Of a DNA stretch of 53,294 nt, positions 1 through 8,400 are shown piece after piece. Position numbers and translations under genes: made by a program. Each line of letters opens with the position of its first letter. Position 1 is the first letter of the stretch. Origin of the DNA: Prevotellaceae bacterium UBA1726 (GTDB taxonomy: Bacteria; Bacteroidota; Bacteroidia; Bacteroidales; Bacteroidaceae); assembly GCA_002316005.1 (NCBI GenBank), contig DCIM01000058.1, positions 1 through 53,294 on the forward strand. The letters are read 5' to 3'. The notes under the pieces were generated by a model. That model did no database searches and was not told the DNA's origin. It worked only from the letters and a program-made list of their open reading frames with translations.

Positions 1-31
1 GTTCCTGGGGCTTTGTTCGTTTTATGCAAAT

Positions 32-60
32 GAGAATATCGAACTCGATATTCTCTTTTG
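32..60. terminator. Perfect hairpin at window start
   Basis: An 11-bp perfect inverted repeat (32-42 with 45-55) is followed by TTTTG on the plus strand. It reads like an intrinsic terminator for a gene ending left of the window. All plus frames stop within the first 90 bases, so the end of that gene cannot be placed. Bases 61-195 show no gene; they are AT-rich spacer. Confidence 0.5.
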
Positions 61-195
61 TTTGAGGGGATTTGGGTATATTGGAAACTAAATAAGTGAA
101 ATTAGAATACTCAGGAAATAGAACTCCTATTAGTCTTAATAGATGTTTTATTTCTGTTTATGTGTCTTAATATAGGTCAAGGTATGTTGAATTAA

Positions 196-227
196 TTTGG
201 TAGTTTCAATTATTTTTTGTATCTTTG
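196..227 (+). promoter_or_regulatory. Bacteroidota-type promoter
   Basis: A -33 TTTG (196-199) and a -7 TATCTTTG (220-227) are separated by 20 nt, which matches the Bacteroidetes consensus. The predicted start near 233 leaves a leader of about 160 nt before the secreted protein at 393, with room for the short upstream ORF at 288. Confidence 0.6.
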
Positions 228-287
228 CACCTGATAATTAAAGAGTTATATTTTTCATTTGTAAAGAAAGAGTAACTAATTGGTTTA

Positions 288-389
288 ATGGAGTTAGAAT
301 TAATAGCGTTTCTGATTAATGCTAATTCGCGAGTTTCATTCATTTTGTATTTGAATGCTTTGCCCAGCTCAGTACTCCCAAAAGCATAA
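288..389 (+). CDS. Possible 33-codon upstream ORF
   Basis: This ATG-started frame encodes a hydrophobic 33-residue peptide beginning MELELIAFLINAN. It ends 3 nt before the ATG of the downstream secreted protein and lies inside that gene's predicted leader. The spacing would suit translational coupling or a leader peptide. There is no recognisable family and no clear ribosome binding site. A 98-codon frame on the opposite strand covers the same bases. Calling it coding is inference. Confidence 0.2.
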   Translation: MELELIAFLINANSRVSFILYLNALPSSVLPKA

Positions 390-392
390 ATT

Positions 393-812
393 ATGATTTT
401 TAGAAAAAGTACAGTATTAATTATTTGTATTATGTTCTCAATGTCTGCATTGGCTGCAGGAAATGAGAAAATGGATTGGTCAGATGTAATAGATGCAATC
501 ATTCATGTAGAAAGTCGTGGAGATGTAAATGCAAAGAGTGGCATCTATGCAGGAGCTATGCAGATTGCTCCAATTGTTGTTAAAGAATGCAACATAATAT
601 TGGAGGAAAGAAAAAGCAATCTTCGTTATACTTTGGCTGATCGTTACAATTTAAAGAAATCGAAGGAAATGTTTCGACTTTACCAAGAGAAGTATAATCC
701 TTCAAACGATGTTGAATGGGCCATCCGCCTTTGGAATGGAGGACCAAAGTTTAGTTTGAAAGCAACTAACCGTTATTTCAACAAAGTCATCGCTGCAATG
801 AAAAGCAATTAA
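393..812 (+). CDS. Small secreted lytic-transglycosylase-like protein
   Basis: This 139-residue protein begins with a signal peptide (about residues 1-22, ending ALAAG), so it should act in the periplasm or outside the cell. Residues 36-58 carry IHVESRGDVNAKSG followed by YAGAMQIAP. This is the catalytic-Glu (ESxG) and GAxGLMQI pattern of the soluble-lytic-transglycosylase fold, which cleaves peptidoglycan glycan strands. A WNGGP segment near the C-terminus resembles the usual AYNAGP element. It is shorter than typical SLT domains, so the substrate and activity are inferred. It is a single-gene unit, with its own promoter at 196-227 and a strong terminator at 821-857. Confidence 0.65.
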   Translation: MIFRKSTVLIICIMFSMSALAAGNEKMDWSDVIDAIIHVESRGDVNAKSGIYAGAMQIAPIVVKECNIILEERKSNLRYTLADRYNLKKSKEMFRLYQEKYNPSNDVEWAIRLWNGGPKFSLKATNRYFNKVIAAMKSN

Positions 813-820
813 TTTCATAT

Positions 821-857
821 AGGAGTTAGGTAGGCAATACCTGACTCCTTTTTTTTG
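821..857 (+). terminator. Intrinsic terminator
   Basis: A 12-bp stem (821-832 with 838-849, one G-U pair) runs straight into eight T residues. It ends the transcript of the small secreted protein. Confidence 0.85.
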
Positions 858-950
858 TAAATATGGCATAATTATGCTTTGATTGATTGTTTTTTACTGC
901 CATATAGTATTATTTCCTAAAAAATGGCATGGAATTTGAACATAATTGTT

Positions 951-958
951 TATATTTG
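951..958 (+). promoter_or_regulatory. -7 element of lemA promoter
   Basis: TATATTTG matches TAnnTTTG and lies 27 nt before the lemA ATG. The nearest TTTG upstream (935-938) is only 12 nt away, so the -33 box is weak. Confidence 0.5.
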
Positions 959-985
959 CATACAAATTAATTTAAACAGAGAATT

Positions 986-1549
986 ATGACAGGATTAATT
1001 ATTGTATTGGTAGTCGTCGTACTACTCGTTTTGTGGCTTGTGGGCATGTATAACAGACTCGTCAGCCTTCGTAACAATCGTGAGAATGCTTTTGCTAATA
1101 TTGATGTTCAGTTGAAGCAGCGTTATGATCTCGTTCCTCAGTTGGTAGCAACAGTAAAGGGTTATGCAGATCATGAGAAGGAACTTCTTGAGAAGATTAC
1201 TATGGCTCGTAGTGCAGCAATGGGTGCTACAACAATCAATGAGAAGATTGAGGCAAATACTCAGTTGAGCAGTGCACTTGCTGGTTTGAAGGTTTCTGTA
1301 GAGGCTTATCCTGATTTGAAGGCAAACCAAAACTTCCTCCAGTTACAGAGCGAACTTTCAGACATTGAGAATAAATTGGCTGCTACACGCCGTTTCTTCA
1401 ATTCAACAACAAGAGAGCTCAATACTGCTGTTCAGAGTTTCCCAGCAAATCTTATCGCTGGTATTTTCGGTTTCCACAAGGAGCCAATGTTTGAGATTGC
1501 ACAGGAAGAGCGTGCTATCGTTGAGAAGGCACCAGAAATCAAGTTCTAA
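986..1549 (+). CDS. lemA: LemA family protein
   Basis: This 187-residue protein has one N-terminal membrane segment (about residues 3-21). A helical region follows with the family signatures NRENAFANIDVQLKQRYDLVPQL and FFNSTTRELN. LemA proteins are membrane-anchored four-helix proteins of unclear biochemical role. They commonly sit next to membrane M48 proteases or TPM-domain proteins. Here the M48 protease gene follows 71 nt downstream, with a hairpin in between, so the two may act together in envelope protein quality control (inference). Length and start are normal for the family. Confidence 0.93.
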   Translation: MTGLIIVLVVVVLLVLWLVGMYNRLVSLRNNRENAFANIDVQLKQRYDLVPQLVATVKGYADHEKELLEKITMARSAAMGATTINEKIEANTQLSSALAGLKVSVEAYPDLKANQNFLQLQSELSDIENKLAATRRFFNSTTRELNTAVQSFPANLIAGIFGFHKEPMFEIAQEERAIVEKAPEIKF

Positions 1550-1580
1550 TATTTAGTTCTTATAACTCTTAGTATATATA

Positions 1581-1606
1581 AATAAGGTGGCGTAAGCTGC
1601 CTTATT
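1581..1606 (+). promoter_or_regulatory. GUAA-loop hairpin between lemA and protease
   Basis: An 11-bp stem with two wobble pairs is closed by a GTAA (GNRA-type) tetraloop. Only a short T stretch follows it. It could be a partial terminator or attenuator, or an RNA-processing site, setting the ratio of lemA to the protease gene. Confidence 0.5.
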
Positions 1607-1620
1607 TGCACTTATTCTGT

Positions 1621-2619
1621 ATGAAATATGTAGGAATGCAGGAACAGATAAGGCGAAACAACATGTACTCTATACTGTTGCTTCTTGCCTTTCCATGTAT
1701 CATACTTGGTATGGTATGGATTTTTCTGGCTCTGCTTAACTTCTTCGGTGGTGGTTACTACGATCAATACGGCAATCTCGTACATTCACTTGATGTTGAC
1801 TCAGTGAACTATTATTTCGTTTCTACTATTCCATGGGTGATAGGAGGAGTTGGAATATGGTTTGCAATTGCCTATTATGCCAATGCTTCAATGGTGAAGA
1901 AGGCTGTAGGTGCGAGGACTTTGGAGAGGCGAGAAAATCCAAGAATCTACAACATAGTAGAGAATCTCTGCATGACTTGTGGTATGGATATGCCAATGAT
2001 AAATGTAGTGGATGACCCACAGCTAAATGCCTTTGCAAGTGGAATTAACAAGAGTTCGTATACGGTTACTGTTACCACAGGATTGATGAACCTCCTTGAC
2101 GACGAAGAACTTGCAGGTGTTATTGGTCATGAGTTGACTCATATTCGAAACAAAGACACAAGATTGCTTATTACAAGTATTATTTTTGTGGGTATTGTCT
2201 CGACTGTTATGAGTCTTGTGGTTAGAATGATGTATAACACAATGTGGTATGGTGGAAGTCGTCGCAGTGATAGAGAAGGAAATGGACTTAGTATGGTAGT
2301 AGTTTTGCTAATTGGCGTTATTTGCTGTGCTATTGCGTATTTCTTTACTCTTGTTACAAGGTTTGCTATTTCCCGCCGCAGAGAATACATGGCAGATGCA
2401 GGTGGAGCAGAACTTAGTGGCAATCCACATGCATTAGCGTCAGCATTGCGAAAAATAAGCAATGATCCAGGATTGGACAGTGTAAACAGAGAAGATGTTG
2501 CCCAGTTGTTCATTATGCATCCAGATGAGATGGAGGTTGGTTTGATGGGCTTTATGGGTTCTTTGTTCTCAACGCATCCTGATCCTGCAAAACGAATTGC
2601 AATACTCGAGCAATTCTAA
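1621..2619 (+). CDS. htpX: HtpX-like M48 membrane metalloprotease
   Basis: This 332-residue membrane protease has the zinc-binding motif HELTH (about residues 170-174) and a downstream glutamate in RREYMADAGG, the third ligand of M48 enzymes. Two N-terminal hydrophobic segments and two more after the active site (about residues 187-205 and 225-250) give the usual HtpX topology, with the catalytic site on the cytoplasmic face. Related enzymes degrade misfolded membrane proteins. The frame stays open upstream to a TTG at 1606, but the ATG at 1621 (MKYVGMQ) is the better start. It lies downstream of lemA, probably partly co-transcribed, and ends in a terminator. Confidence 0.9.
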   Translation: MKYVGMQEQIRRNNMYSILLLLAFPCIILGMVWIFLALLNFFGGGYYDQYGNLVHSLDVDSVNYYFVSTIPWVIGGVGIWFAIAYYANASMVKKAVGARTLERRENPRIYNIVENLCMTCGMDMPMINVVDDPQLNAFASGINKSSYTVTVTTGLMNLLDDEELAGVIGHELTHIRNKDTRLLITSIIFVGIVSTVMSLVVRMMYNTMWYGGSRRSDREGNGLSMVVVLLIGVICCAIAYFFTLVTRFAISRRREYMADAGGAELSGNPHALASALRKISNDPGLDSVNREDVAQLFIMHPDEMEVGLMGFMGSLFSTHPDPAKRIAILEQF

Positions 2620-2644
2620 CCCCGAATATTTGAAATGATATTGA

Positions 2645-2688
2645 AAAGACTGTTTTCACCATATACGGCGAAAGCAGTCTTTCTTTTG
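2645..2688 (+). terminator. Intrinsic terminator of the lemA-htpX unit
   Basis: A 13-bp stem (2645-2657 with 2670-2682, one wobble) and a 12-nt loop are followed by CTTTTG. It lies 25 nt past the protease stop codon. Confidence 0.75.
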
Positions 2689-2791
2689 TTAACGGGAAAG
2701 GAAACCGTAATAACGGGGTGTGTAAAAATATTTCCGTAGAGGAAAATATTGGAAAATGAGTTGCTGGTTAAGAATTGGAATCGTAATGTTT

Positions 2792-2913
2792 TGATTTTCA
2801 AGCATTTGTGAAAGGTGTGGGGAAACTGTATCATTTCAGTGGAATAATGCTGTTATTTCAGTGGAATGAAGGCGTCATTTCAGTGGAATGATACGATGAT
2901 TTCGACGAAATGA
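2792..2913 (+). repeat. 22-bp-period quasi-palindrome array, locus A
   Basis: Four 17-bp units start at 2831, 2853, 2875 and 2897, exactly 22 bp apart, with unrelated 5-nt spacers. Each unit is two 8-nt half-sites around one central base, for example TCATTTCA-G-TGGAATGA. The motif TGATTTTCAAGCA (2792-2804) precedes the first unit by 26 nt. A 6-bp-stem hairpin (2914-2930) follows the last unit directly. The array lies between two converging transcripts. The same module occurs at 15.4, 30.9 and 50.4 kb. Function is unknown. Confidence 0.9.
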
Positions 2914-2971
2914 CCATAAGGCTTTTATGGTGTTAATATTTTTCGCTTGAATTAACTTCGAAAAAGACAAT

Positions 2972-2997
2972 AAAAAAAGCAAGCCGTAATGACTTGC
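2972..2997 (-). terminator. Terminator of the initiator tRNA gene
   Basis: Read on the minus strand, a 6-bp AGCAAG/CTTGCT stem is followed by a seven-T run. It ends 11 nt beyond the tRNA 3' end. Confidence 0.8.
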
Positions 2998-3007
2998 TAT
3001 TTGTGAG

Positions 3008-3080
3008 TTGCGGAGGCAGGACTCGAACATGCGACCTCCAGGTTATGAGCCTGGCGAGCTACCAACTGCTCCACTCCGCG
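3008..3080 (-). tRNA. Initiator tRNA-fMet (CAU)
   Basis: A full cloverleaf of 73 nt has anticodon CAU in the loop CUCAUAA. The first acceptor pair is a C1-A72 mismatch, the hallmark of bacterial initiator tRNAs, followed by six good acceptor pairs. The anticodon stem is CCAGG/CCUGG. It therefore has two of the three G-C pairs usual in initiators, the third being A29-U41. CCA is not encoded. It has its own promoter at 3128-3159 and its own terminator. Confidence 0.93.
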
Positions 3081-3127
3081 ATGTTAATTTACCAGCTTTC
3101 TTAAGGGGTATCCCTCAAAAGCGAGTG

Positions 3128-3159
3128 CAAAGGTACACATTTTCTACGAAACTACCAAA
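3128..3159 (-). promoter_or_regulatory. Promoter of the initiator tRNA
   Basis: On the minus strand, TACCTTTG (3135 to 3128) is preceded by TTTG (3159 to 3156) at 20 nt. This is a full consensus pair, 47 nt before the tRNA. Confidence 0.75.
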
Positions 3160-3216
3160 TTTTTCATTGCTTTTTTGCGTTTTTTGCCGGAAATAGTCTT
3201 TTTCTGCACAGATTAT

Positions 3217-3247
3217 TTTGTAGTGTGTATTATTTTAGGTAACTTTG
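3217..3247 (+). promoter_or_regulatory. Promoter of the tetR-fabG unit
   Basis: TTTG (3217-3220), a 19-nt spacer and TAACTTTG (3240-3247) form a full consensus pair, 43 nt before the regulator ATG. Confidence 0.75.
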
Positions 3248-3290
3248 CACACATATATAATATGTGCAATTTTAAATAGGGAGGTAAAAT

Positions 3291-3884
3291 ATGTCAGTAT
3301 CAAAGACAAGGACATTATTGGTTGACATAGCGCGACAGTTGTTCGCGAAGAATGGTGTAGGTAACACTACTATGAACGACATTGCAGTTGCGTCAAAGAA
3401 AGGTCGTCGTACACTATATACCTATTTTAATAGCAAGGAGGAGATTTATACAGCCGTTATTGAGTCGGAACTTGATCGCCTTTCTGATAAACTTGATGAG
3501 GTGGCAGCAAGAAATATGCGTCCGCAGGATAAGATTATCGAGCTCATCTATACCCATTTGTCGATGATTCGCGAGACAGTTGTACGAAATGGAAATCTTC
3601 GTGCTGAGTTCTTCCGCAATATCTGGCTTGTAGAGAAGGTGCGCAAGAAGTTTGACGAAGAGGAAATCAATATGTTCCGCCGAGTTTATACAGAAGGCAA
3701 TCTCAGCGGCGACTTCGATATTGAGAATGTGGAACTTGTTGCGGACATTACCCACTATTGTATAAAAGGTCTTGAAGTTCCGTTCATCTACAACCGCATT
3801 GCTCCAGGTTTGAGCGAGGAGGACAGTAAGCCTCTTGTTGCAAAGGTTGTCTATGGCGCTTTGGGCAAAAACAAGATTTTATAA
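3291..3884 (+). CDS. TetR family transcriptional regulator
   Basis: This 197-residue protein has an N-terminal TetR helix-turn-helix (residues about 8-55). Its pattern is ARQLFAKNGVGNTTMNDIA, then GRRTLYTYFNSKEEIY. A helical ligand-binding domain follows that cannot be assigned to a ligand. The basic KKGRRTLY recognition segment is common in Bacteroidetes members. fabG starts 40 nt downstream, and the pair probably shares the promoter at 3217-3247. A role in fatty-acid or envelope lipid control is possible from context but not shown. Confidence 0.88.
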   Translation: MSVSKTRTLLVDIARQLFAKNGVGNTTMNDIAVASKKGRRTLYTYFNSKEEIYTAVIESELDRLSDKLDEVAARNMRPQDKIIELIYTHLSMIRETVVRNGNLRAEFFRNIWLVEKVRKKFDEEEINMFRRVYTEGNLSGDFDIENVELVADITHYCIKGLEVPFIYNRIAPGLSEEDSKPLVAKVVYGALGKNKIL

Positions 3885-3924
3885 AAGAAAAACAAAATAT
3901 ACACAATTAATAACAAACAAAATT

Positions 3925-4683
3925 ATGGGATTACTTTCAGGTAAAACAGCACTCATCACAGGTGCTGCTCGCGGTATTGGAAAGGCCGTAGCATTGAAAT
4001 TCGCAAGTGAGGGTGCAAACATTGCCTTCACAGATCTTGTACTCAACGATGAAATGGCAGCAGGTCTTGAGGCAACACGCCAGGAGATTGAGGCTGTAGG
4101 TGTTACATGCCGTGCTTATGCTGGTAATGCAGCAGATTTCGCTGAGACAGAGGCTGTTGTAAAGCAGATTCATGCCGATTTCGGTTCAATTGATATTCTT
4201 GTAAACAATGCAGGTATCACAAAGGACGGTTTGATGCTTCGTATGACAGAGGCACAGTGGGATGCAGTACTCAATGTAAACTTGAAGTCAGCATTCAACT
4301 TCATCCACGCTTGTGCACCAATCATGCTTCGTCAGCGTGGTGGCTCAATCATCAACATGTCTTCTGTAGTAGGTGTTCACGGTAATGCAGGTCAGTGCAA
4401 CTATTCAGCATCAAAGGCTGGTATGATTGGTCTTGCAAAGTCAATTGCTCAGGAACTCGGTCCTAAGGGCGTTCGTGCAAATGCTGTTGCTCCTGGTTTC
4501 ATTGAGACACCAATGACTGCACAGTTGCCAGAGGATGTTCGTAAGGGTTGGATGGTGAAGATTCCACTTCGTCGTGGTGGTCAAACTGAGGATATCGCTA
4601 ATGTTTGCGTATTCCTTGCATCAGACATGTCAAGTTATGTAACCGGTCAGGTTATCCAGGTTGACGGTGGTATGAACATGTAA
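3925..4683 (+). CDS. fabG: 3-oxoacyl-[ACP] reductase FabG
   Basis: FabG reduces 3-oxoacyl-ACP with NADPH in fatty-acid elongation. The 252-residue protein has the full short-chain dehydrogenase set: cofactor motif TGAARGIG (12-19), NNAG (94-97), catalytic Ser at 146/147, and Tyr160 and Lys164 in YSASK. It ends with the usual VDGGMNM. The open frame extends back to 3835 inside the regulator gene, but ATG 3925 gives the normal length and N-terminus (MGLLSGKTALITG). The pseudouridine synthase gene begins 2 nt after its stop, so they are one transcript. Confidence 0.93.
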   Translation: MGLLSGKTALITGAARGIGKAVALKFASEGANIAFTDLVLNDEMAAGLEATRQEIEAVGVTCRAYAGNAADFAETEAVVKQIHADFGSIDILVNNAGITKDGLMLRMTEAQWDAVLNVNLKSAFNFIHACAPIMLRQRGGSIINMSSVVGVHGNAGQCNYSASKAGMIGLAKSIAQELGPKGVRANAVAPGFIETPMTAQLPEDVRKGWMVKIPLRRGGQTEDIANVCVFLASDMSSYVTGQVIQVDGGMNM

Positions 4684-4685
4684 AT

Positions 4686-5366
4686 ATGAAGGTAGTTTAC
4701 GAAGACAACCATATAATCATTGTCTCAAAGCAGAGTGGTGAGATTGTACAAGGCGATAAGACTGGCGATGAACCATTGTCAGAGACAGTGAAGAAATACA
4801 TAAAGGAGAAGTACCAAAAACCGGGGGCTGTGTTCCTCGGTGTGGTACATCGCCTTGATCGTCCCGTAAGCGGGTTGGTTGTCTTTGCTCGTACCTCCAA
4901 AGCCCTTTCTCGTCTCTGCAATATGTTTCGCGATGGAGATGTCCACAAAACCTACTGGGCAATAACAAAGAATCGCCCGAAGGAAGTGGAAGGTACCATT
5001 ACATCGTGGATTGTCAGAAACGAGAAACAAAACAAAAGTTACTCCTACGACCACGAGGTGAAGAATTCAAAGAAGGCCATACTCAAGTACAGAGTGATTG
5101 GCCAGACAGACAATTATTCCCTTCTTGAGGTAAACCTCCTCACCGGCCGTCATCATCAGATTCGCTGTCAGTTGGCATCAATTGGTTGCCCGATAAAAGG
5201 TGACCTTAAATACGGAGCCGCACGCAGCAATCCAGATGGTAGCATATCACTCCTTTCTAGGAGAGTGCAGTTCATTCATCCTGTATCGAAGACTCCAATT
5301 GATATTGTTGCTCCTATGCCAGAAGATAATCTCTGGCGCGACATCTCTCAAGATGCATTGCAATAG
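4686..5366 (+). CDS. RluA family RNA pseudouridine synthase
   Basis: This 226-residue enzyme has the RluA active-site motif HRLDRPVSG, with catalytic Asp58, and the C-terminal signature LLTGRHHQIRCQL. It should isomerise uridine to pseudouridine in rRNA or tRNA. There is no N-terminal S4 domain and the length is close to the minimal RluA/RluC catalytic domain, so the target site cannot be named. It starts 2 nt after fabG and is probably translationally coupled to it. tamB follows after 48 nt. Confidence 0.9.
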   Translation: MKVVYEDNHIIIVSKQSGEIVQGDKTGDEPLSETVKKYIKEKYQKPGAVFLGVVHRLDRPVSGLVVFARTSKALSRLCNMFRDGDVHKTYWAITKNRPKEVEGTITSWIVRNEKQNKSYSYDHEVKNSKKAILKYRVIGQTDNYSLLEVNLLTGRHHQIRCQLASIGCPIKGDLKYGAARSNPDGSISLLSRRVQFIHPVSKTPIDIVAPMPEDNLWRDISQDALQ

Positions 5367-5414
5367 GTGTGACATAATCAAGCAAACTACAATCCTTCCA
5401 TCGTACATCACAAT

Positions 5415-8400
5415 ATGAAGAAGGCCCTGAAGATTGTCGCGTGGATTATCCTGACGCCAATTATACTCTTTACGCTCCTAACCTTACTGTTTTACTTCCC
5501 GCCATTTCAGAATTGGGCAGTAAAGCAAGTGGCAGCTATAGCCTCTGAGAAGACAGGTTTGGAGATTACTGTAGAGCATGTGCGCCTTGCATTTCCACTT
5601 GACCTTGCCGTAGATGGAATAAAAGTGATACAACCGAATGACTCCCTTCCACAAGTGAAAGACACCGTTGCTGATATCAAGCGAACAGTTGTTGATGTTC
5701 AGTTGCTTCCTCTTTTCAAAAAGCAAGTCGAAGTCGATGAACTTGATATCCAACAGATAAAATTCAATACGACAAACTTCGTTGCTTCTGCCCGTGTGAA
5801 AGGCTATGCCGACGAATTGATGCTCAAGAGCCACGGTATTGACCTAAAGGCAGAAACCGTTATGCTCAATGAAGTGTTGCTCAATGAGGCCAATGTTGAT
5901 GTTCAGTTATGCGATACTGTACCAGAAGATACAACGGAAAGCGAAAACCACTGGAAGATAAATCTTCAGAAACTTGCAGTGAACAAGACTAATATCACTG
6001 TTCACATGCCTGGAGATACCCTCACCATTGGTGCAAACATTACTAAGGCAGATGCATCAAATGGCAATTTCGACCTTGGTGAAGGACTCTATCAGATAGC
6101 GACAACCAATGTAGCGCTATCGAAAGTTACATACGACAATAATTTTGAACCACGCCTTAAAGGCTTGGATACCAATCATATAGAACTCAGCAATGTAGTA
6201 GTAGGACTTGATTCGCTGAGTTACAAGACGCCAGATCTTTATGTAAAGATACGCAAAGGTCAGTTGAAGGAAAAGAGCGGACTTCATTTGTCAAGTCTAA
6301 GTGGTGTTGTGAAGATGGATTCTACCGCCCTTCATATACCGCAGATGTATGCTTCAACGCCATATTCAAACCTTCAGATGGGGATGGATATGGATTTGAA
6401 CGCCTTTGCTGACACAAATCCGGGACAATTTGCTGTCAAAGCCAATGGTTCACTTGGTAGGGAAGATATAATGTTCTTCATGGACGATATGCCGAAGAAG
6501 TTCAAGTCGGCTTGGCCTCATTATCCACTTGCCGTTGATTGCGACCTTAACGGAAACCTGAAACGCCTGAATATCAATCACTTCACAGCCGAATTGCCAA
6601 CAGCCTTCAAGGCAAAGGCAACAGGTTTTGTGCGTGATGTGCTGAATTCGAAGAATCTACTCGCAGATGTAGATCTTGATATGACGACCTATAACCTTGC
6701 CTTTGCCACAACATCATTCCTTGACCCTGAATTGCTAAAGATGATTCATATTCCAAGTGGCATCAATCTCAAGGGAAAGGTAAAGGCCGAGGGCTCACTT
6801 TATAAAGCCGATGTGAAAGTATCGCAAGGTGGGGGATGGGCAACTGTCAAAGGTCAGTGCAATGTAGATAATATGACCTACAACGCAAAGATTGCGGCAC
6901 ATGCTTTCCCATTGCAGACATTCCTCCCAGGCATGGGATTGTCGCCATTCTCAGGCACAATCAATGCTGTGGGGTCAGGTACAGATGTATTCTCGAAGAA
7001 GACTAAGCTCAAGGCGGATGCTAAGATTGACCGTTTCAGTTATTCTGGTTTCGATCTTTCTGGTACAACAGCCAAGGCAACAATACAGAATGGTAATATC
7101 AGCGCAGATGTGAATTGTGTCAACAAAATTCTGCACGGTAATATTGCCCTTGATGCTTTGATGGACACAAAGAATATCCAAGCGACTATTGGTTGCGAAA
7201 TTGATAAGGCTGATTTCTATGGAATGAAACTCACAAAGCAACCTTTGTCAACATCTCTATGTGCTCATGTTGATGTTGCCAGCAACCTTGACGATTTCTA
7301 CAAGGTGCAAGGATTTGTAAGTGATGTTGTCATTCAAGATAGTGCCAATACCTATCGTCCAGAGGATATGGAACTCAATATCTTCACCCGTCGTGATACC
7401 ACATGGGCAAAGGTGAATAGTGGTGACCTCGCTCTTGACTTTGCCGCTAAGGGCGGCTATAAGATATTGATGAAGGTGACCGACCGAATGACGCAGGAAC
7501 TGCAGCGGCAGATTGAGCGAAAATACATTTCGCAAGACTCGTTGAAACAAGTTCTGCCAATAGCTCATCTTGCCCTTCATTCTGGTCAGAACAATATGGT
7601 GGCGCGTTATGCTCAGAGAATGGATTATAATTATCGTGAGATTAATGCCGATATTGACACATCGCCATTTGATGGAATAAATGGATATTTTCAGATTGAT
7701 TCCCTCTGCACTTCAGGTATGCAACTTGATAAGGTTCGCCTTGACCTTGAGACAGACAATGAAGGTTTCAAATATAAGGGGCAGATAAAGAACGAAAAGG
7801 ACAATCCGCAGTATTGTTTCAACGCTTTGTTCGACGGAAGTTTGTTTGAGACGGGTAGTGATGTTAATGTGAAACTCTACGACGAGAATAACGACCTTGC
7901 TGTGAGAATGGGACTTCGTGCAATGCTCGAGAATAATGGCATTCGTGTGAAACTTGCCGATACCAATGCAGTATTGGGCTATCGTAAGTTTACAGCAAAC
8001 AAAGACAACTATCTTTTCCTTGCAGATGACAAGCGCCTCTCTGCCAATATGATACTCAAGGCCGATGATGGTACTGGTATTCAGATTTACACTAATGATG
8101 AGAATCTGGATGCATTGCAGGACATCACATTTGGAATACATCATCTTGACTTGAATTCAATAGTTTCTGTTATTCCTTATATGCCTAAGGTTCAGGGTGT
8201 TATGGATGGTGACTTCCATGTTATTCAAACTGAGAAGGAACTGTCGGTATCAAGTTCGCTTGGTGTTGACGGACTCATCTATGAAGGCTGTAAGATGGGC
8301 AATCTGTCAACAGAATTTGTATATATCCCACTTGAGGACGGTGGACATTATGTTGATGGAATGTTGATGCACAATGGCCGTGATGTAGGTACAATCAAGG

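Noticed and set aside
206..502. 98-codon minus frame covering the promoter and the 5' end of the secreted protein gene
   Set aside because: It overlaps the signal-peptide coding region and a consensus plus promoter, and has no recognisable motif.
2831..2913. CRISPR array
   Set aside because: Units are 17 bp and palindromic with 5-nt spacers and only four copies; no cas genes are present.
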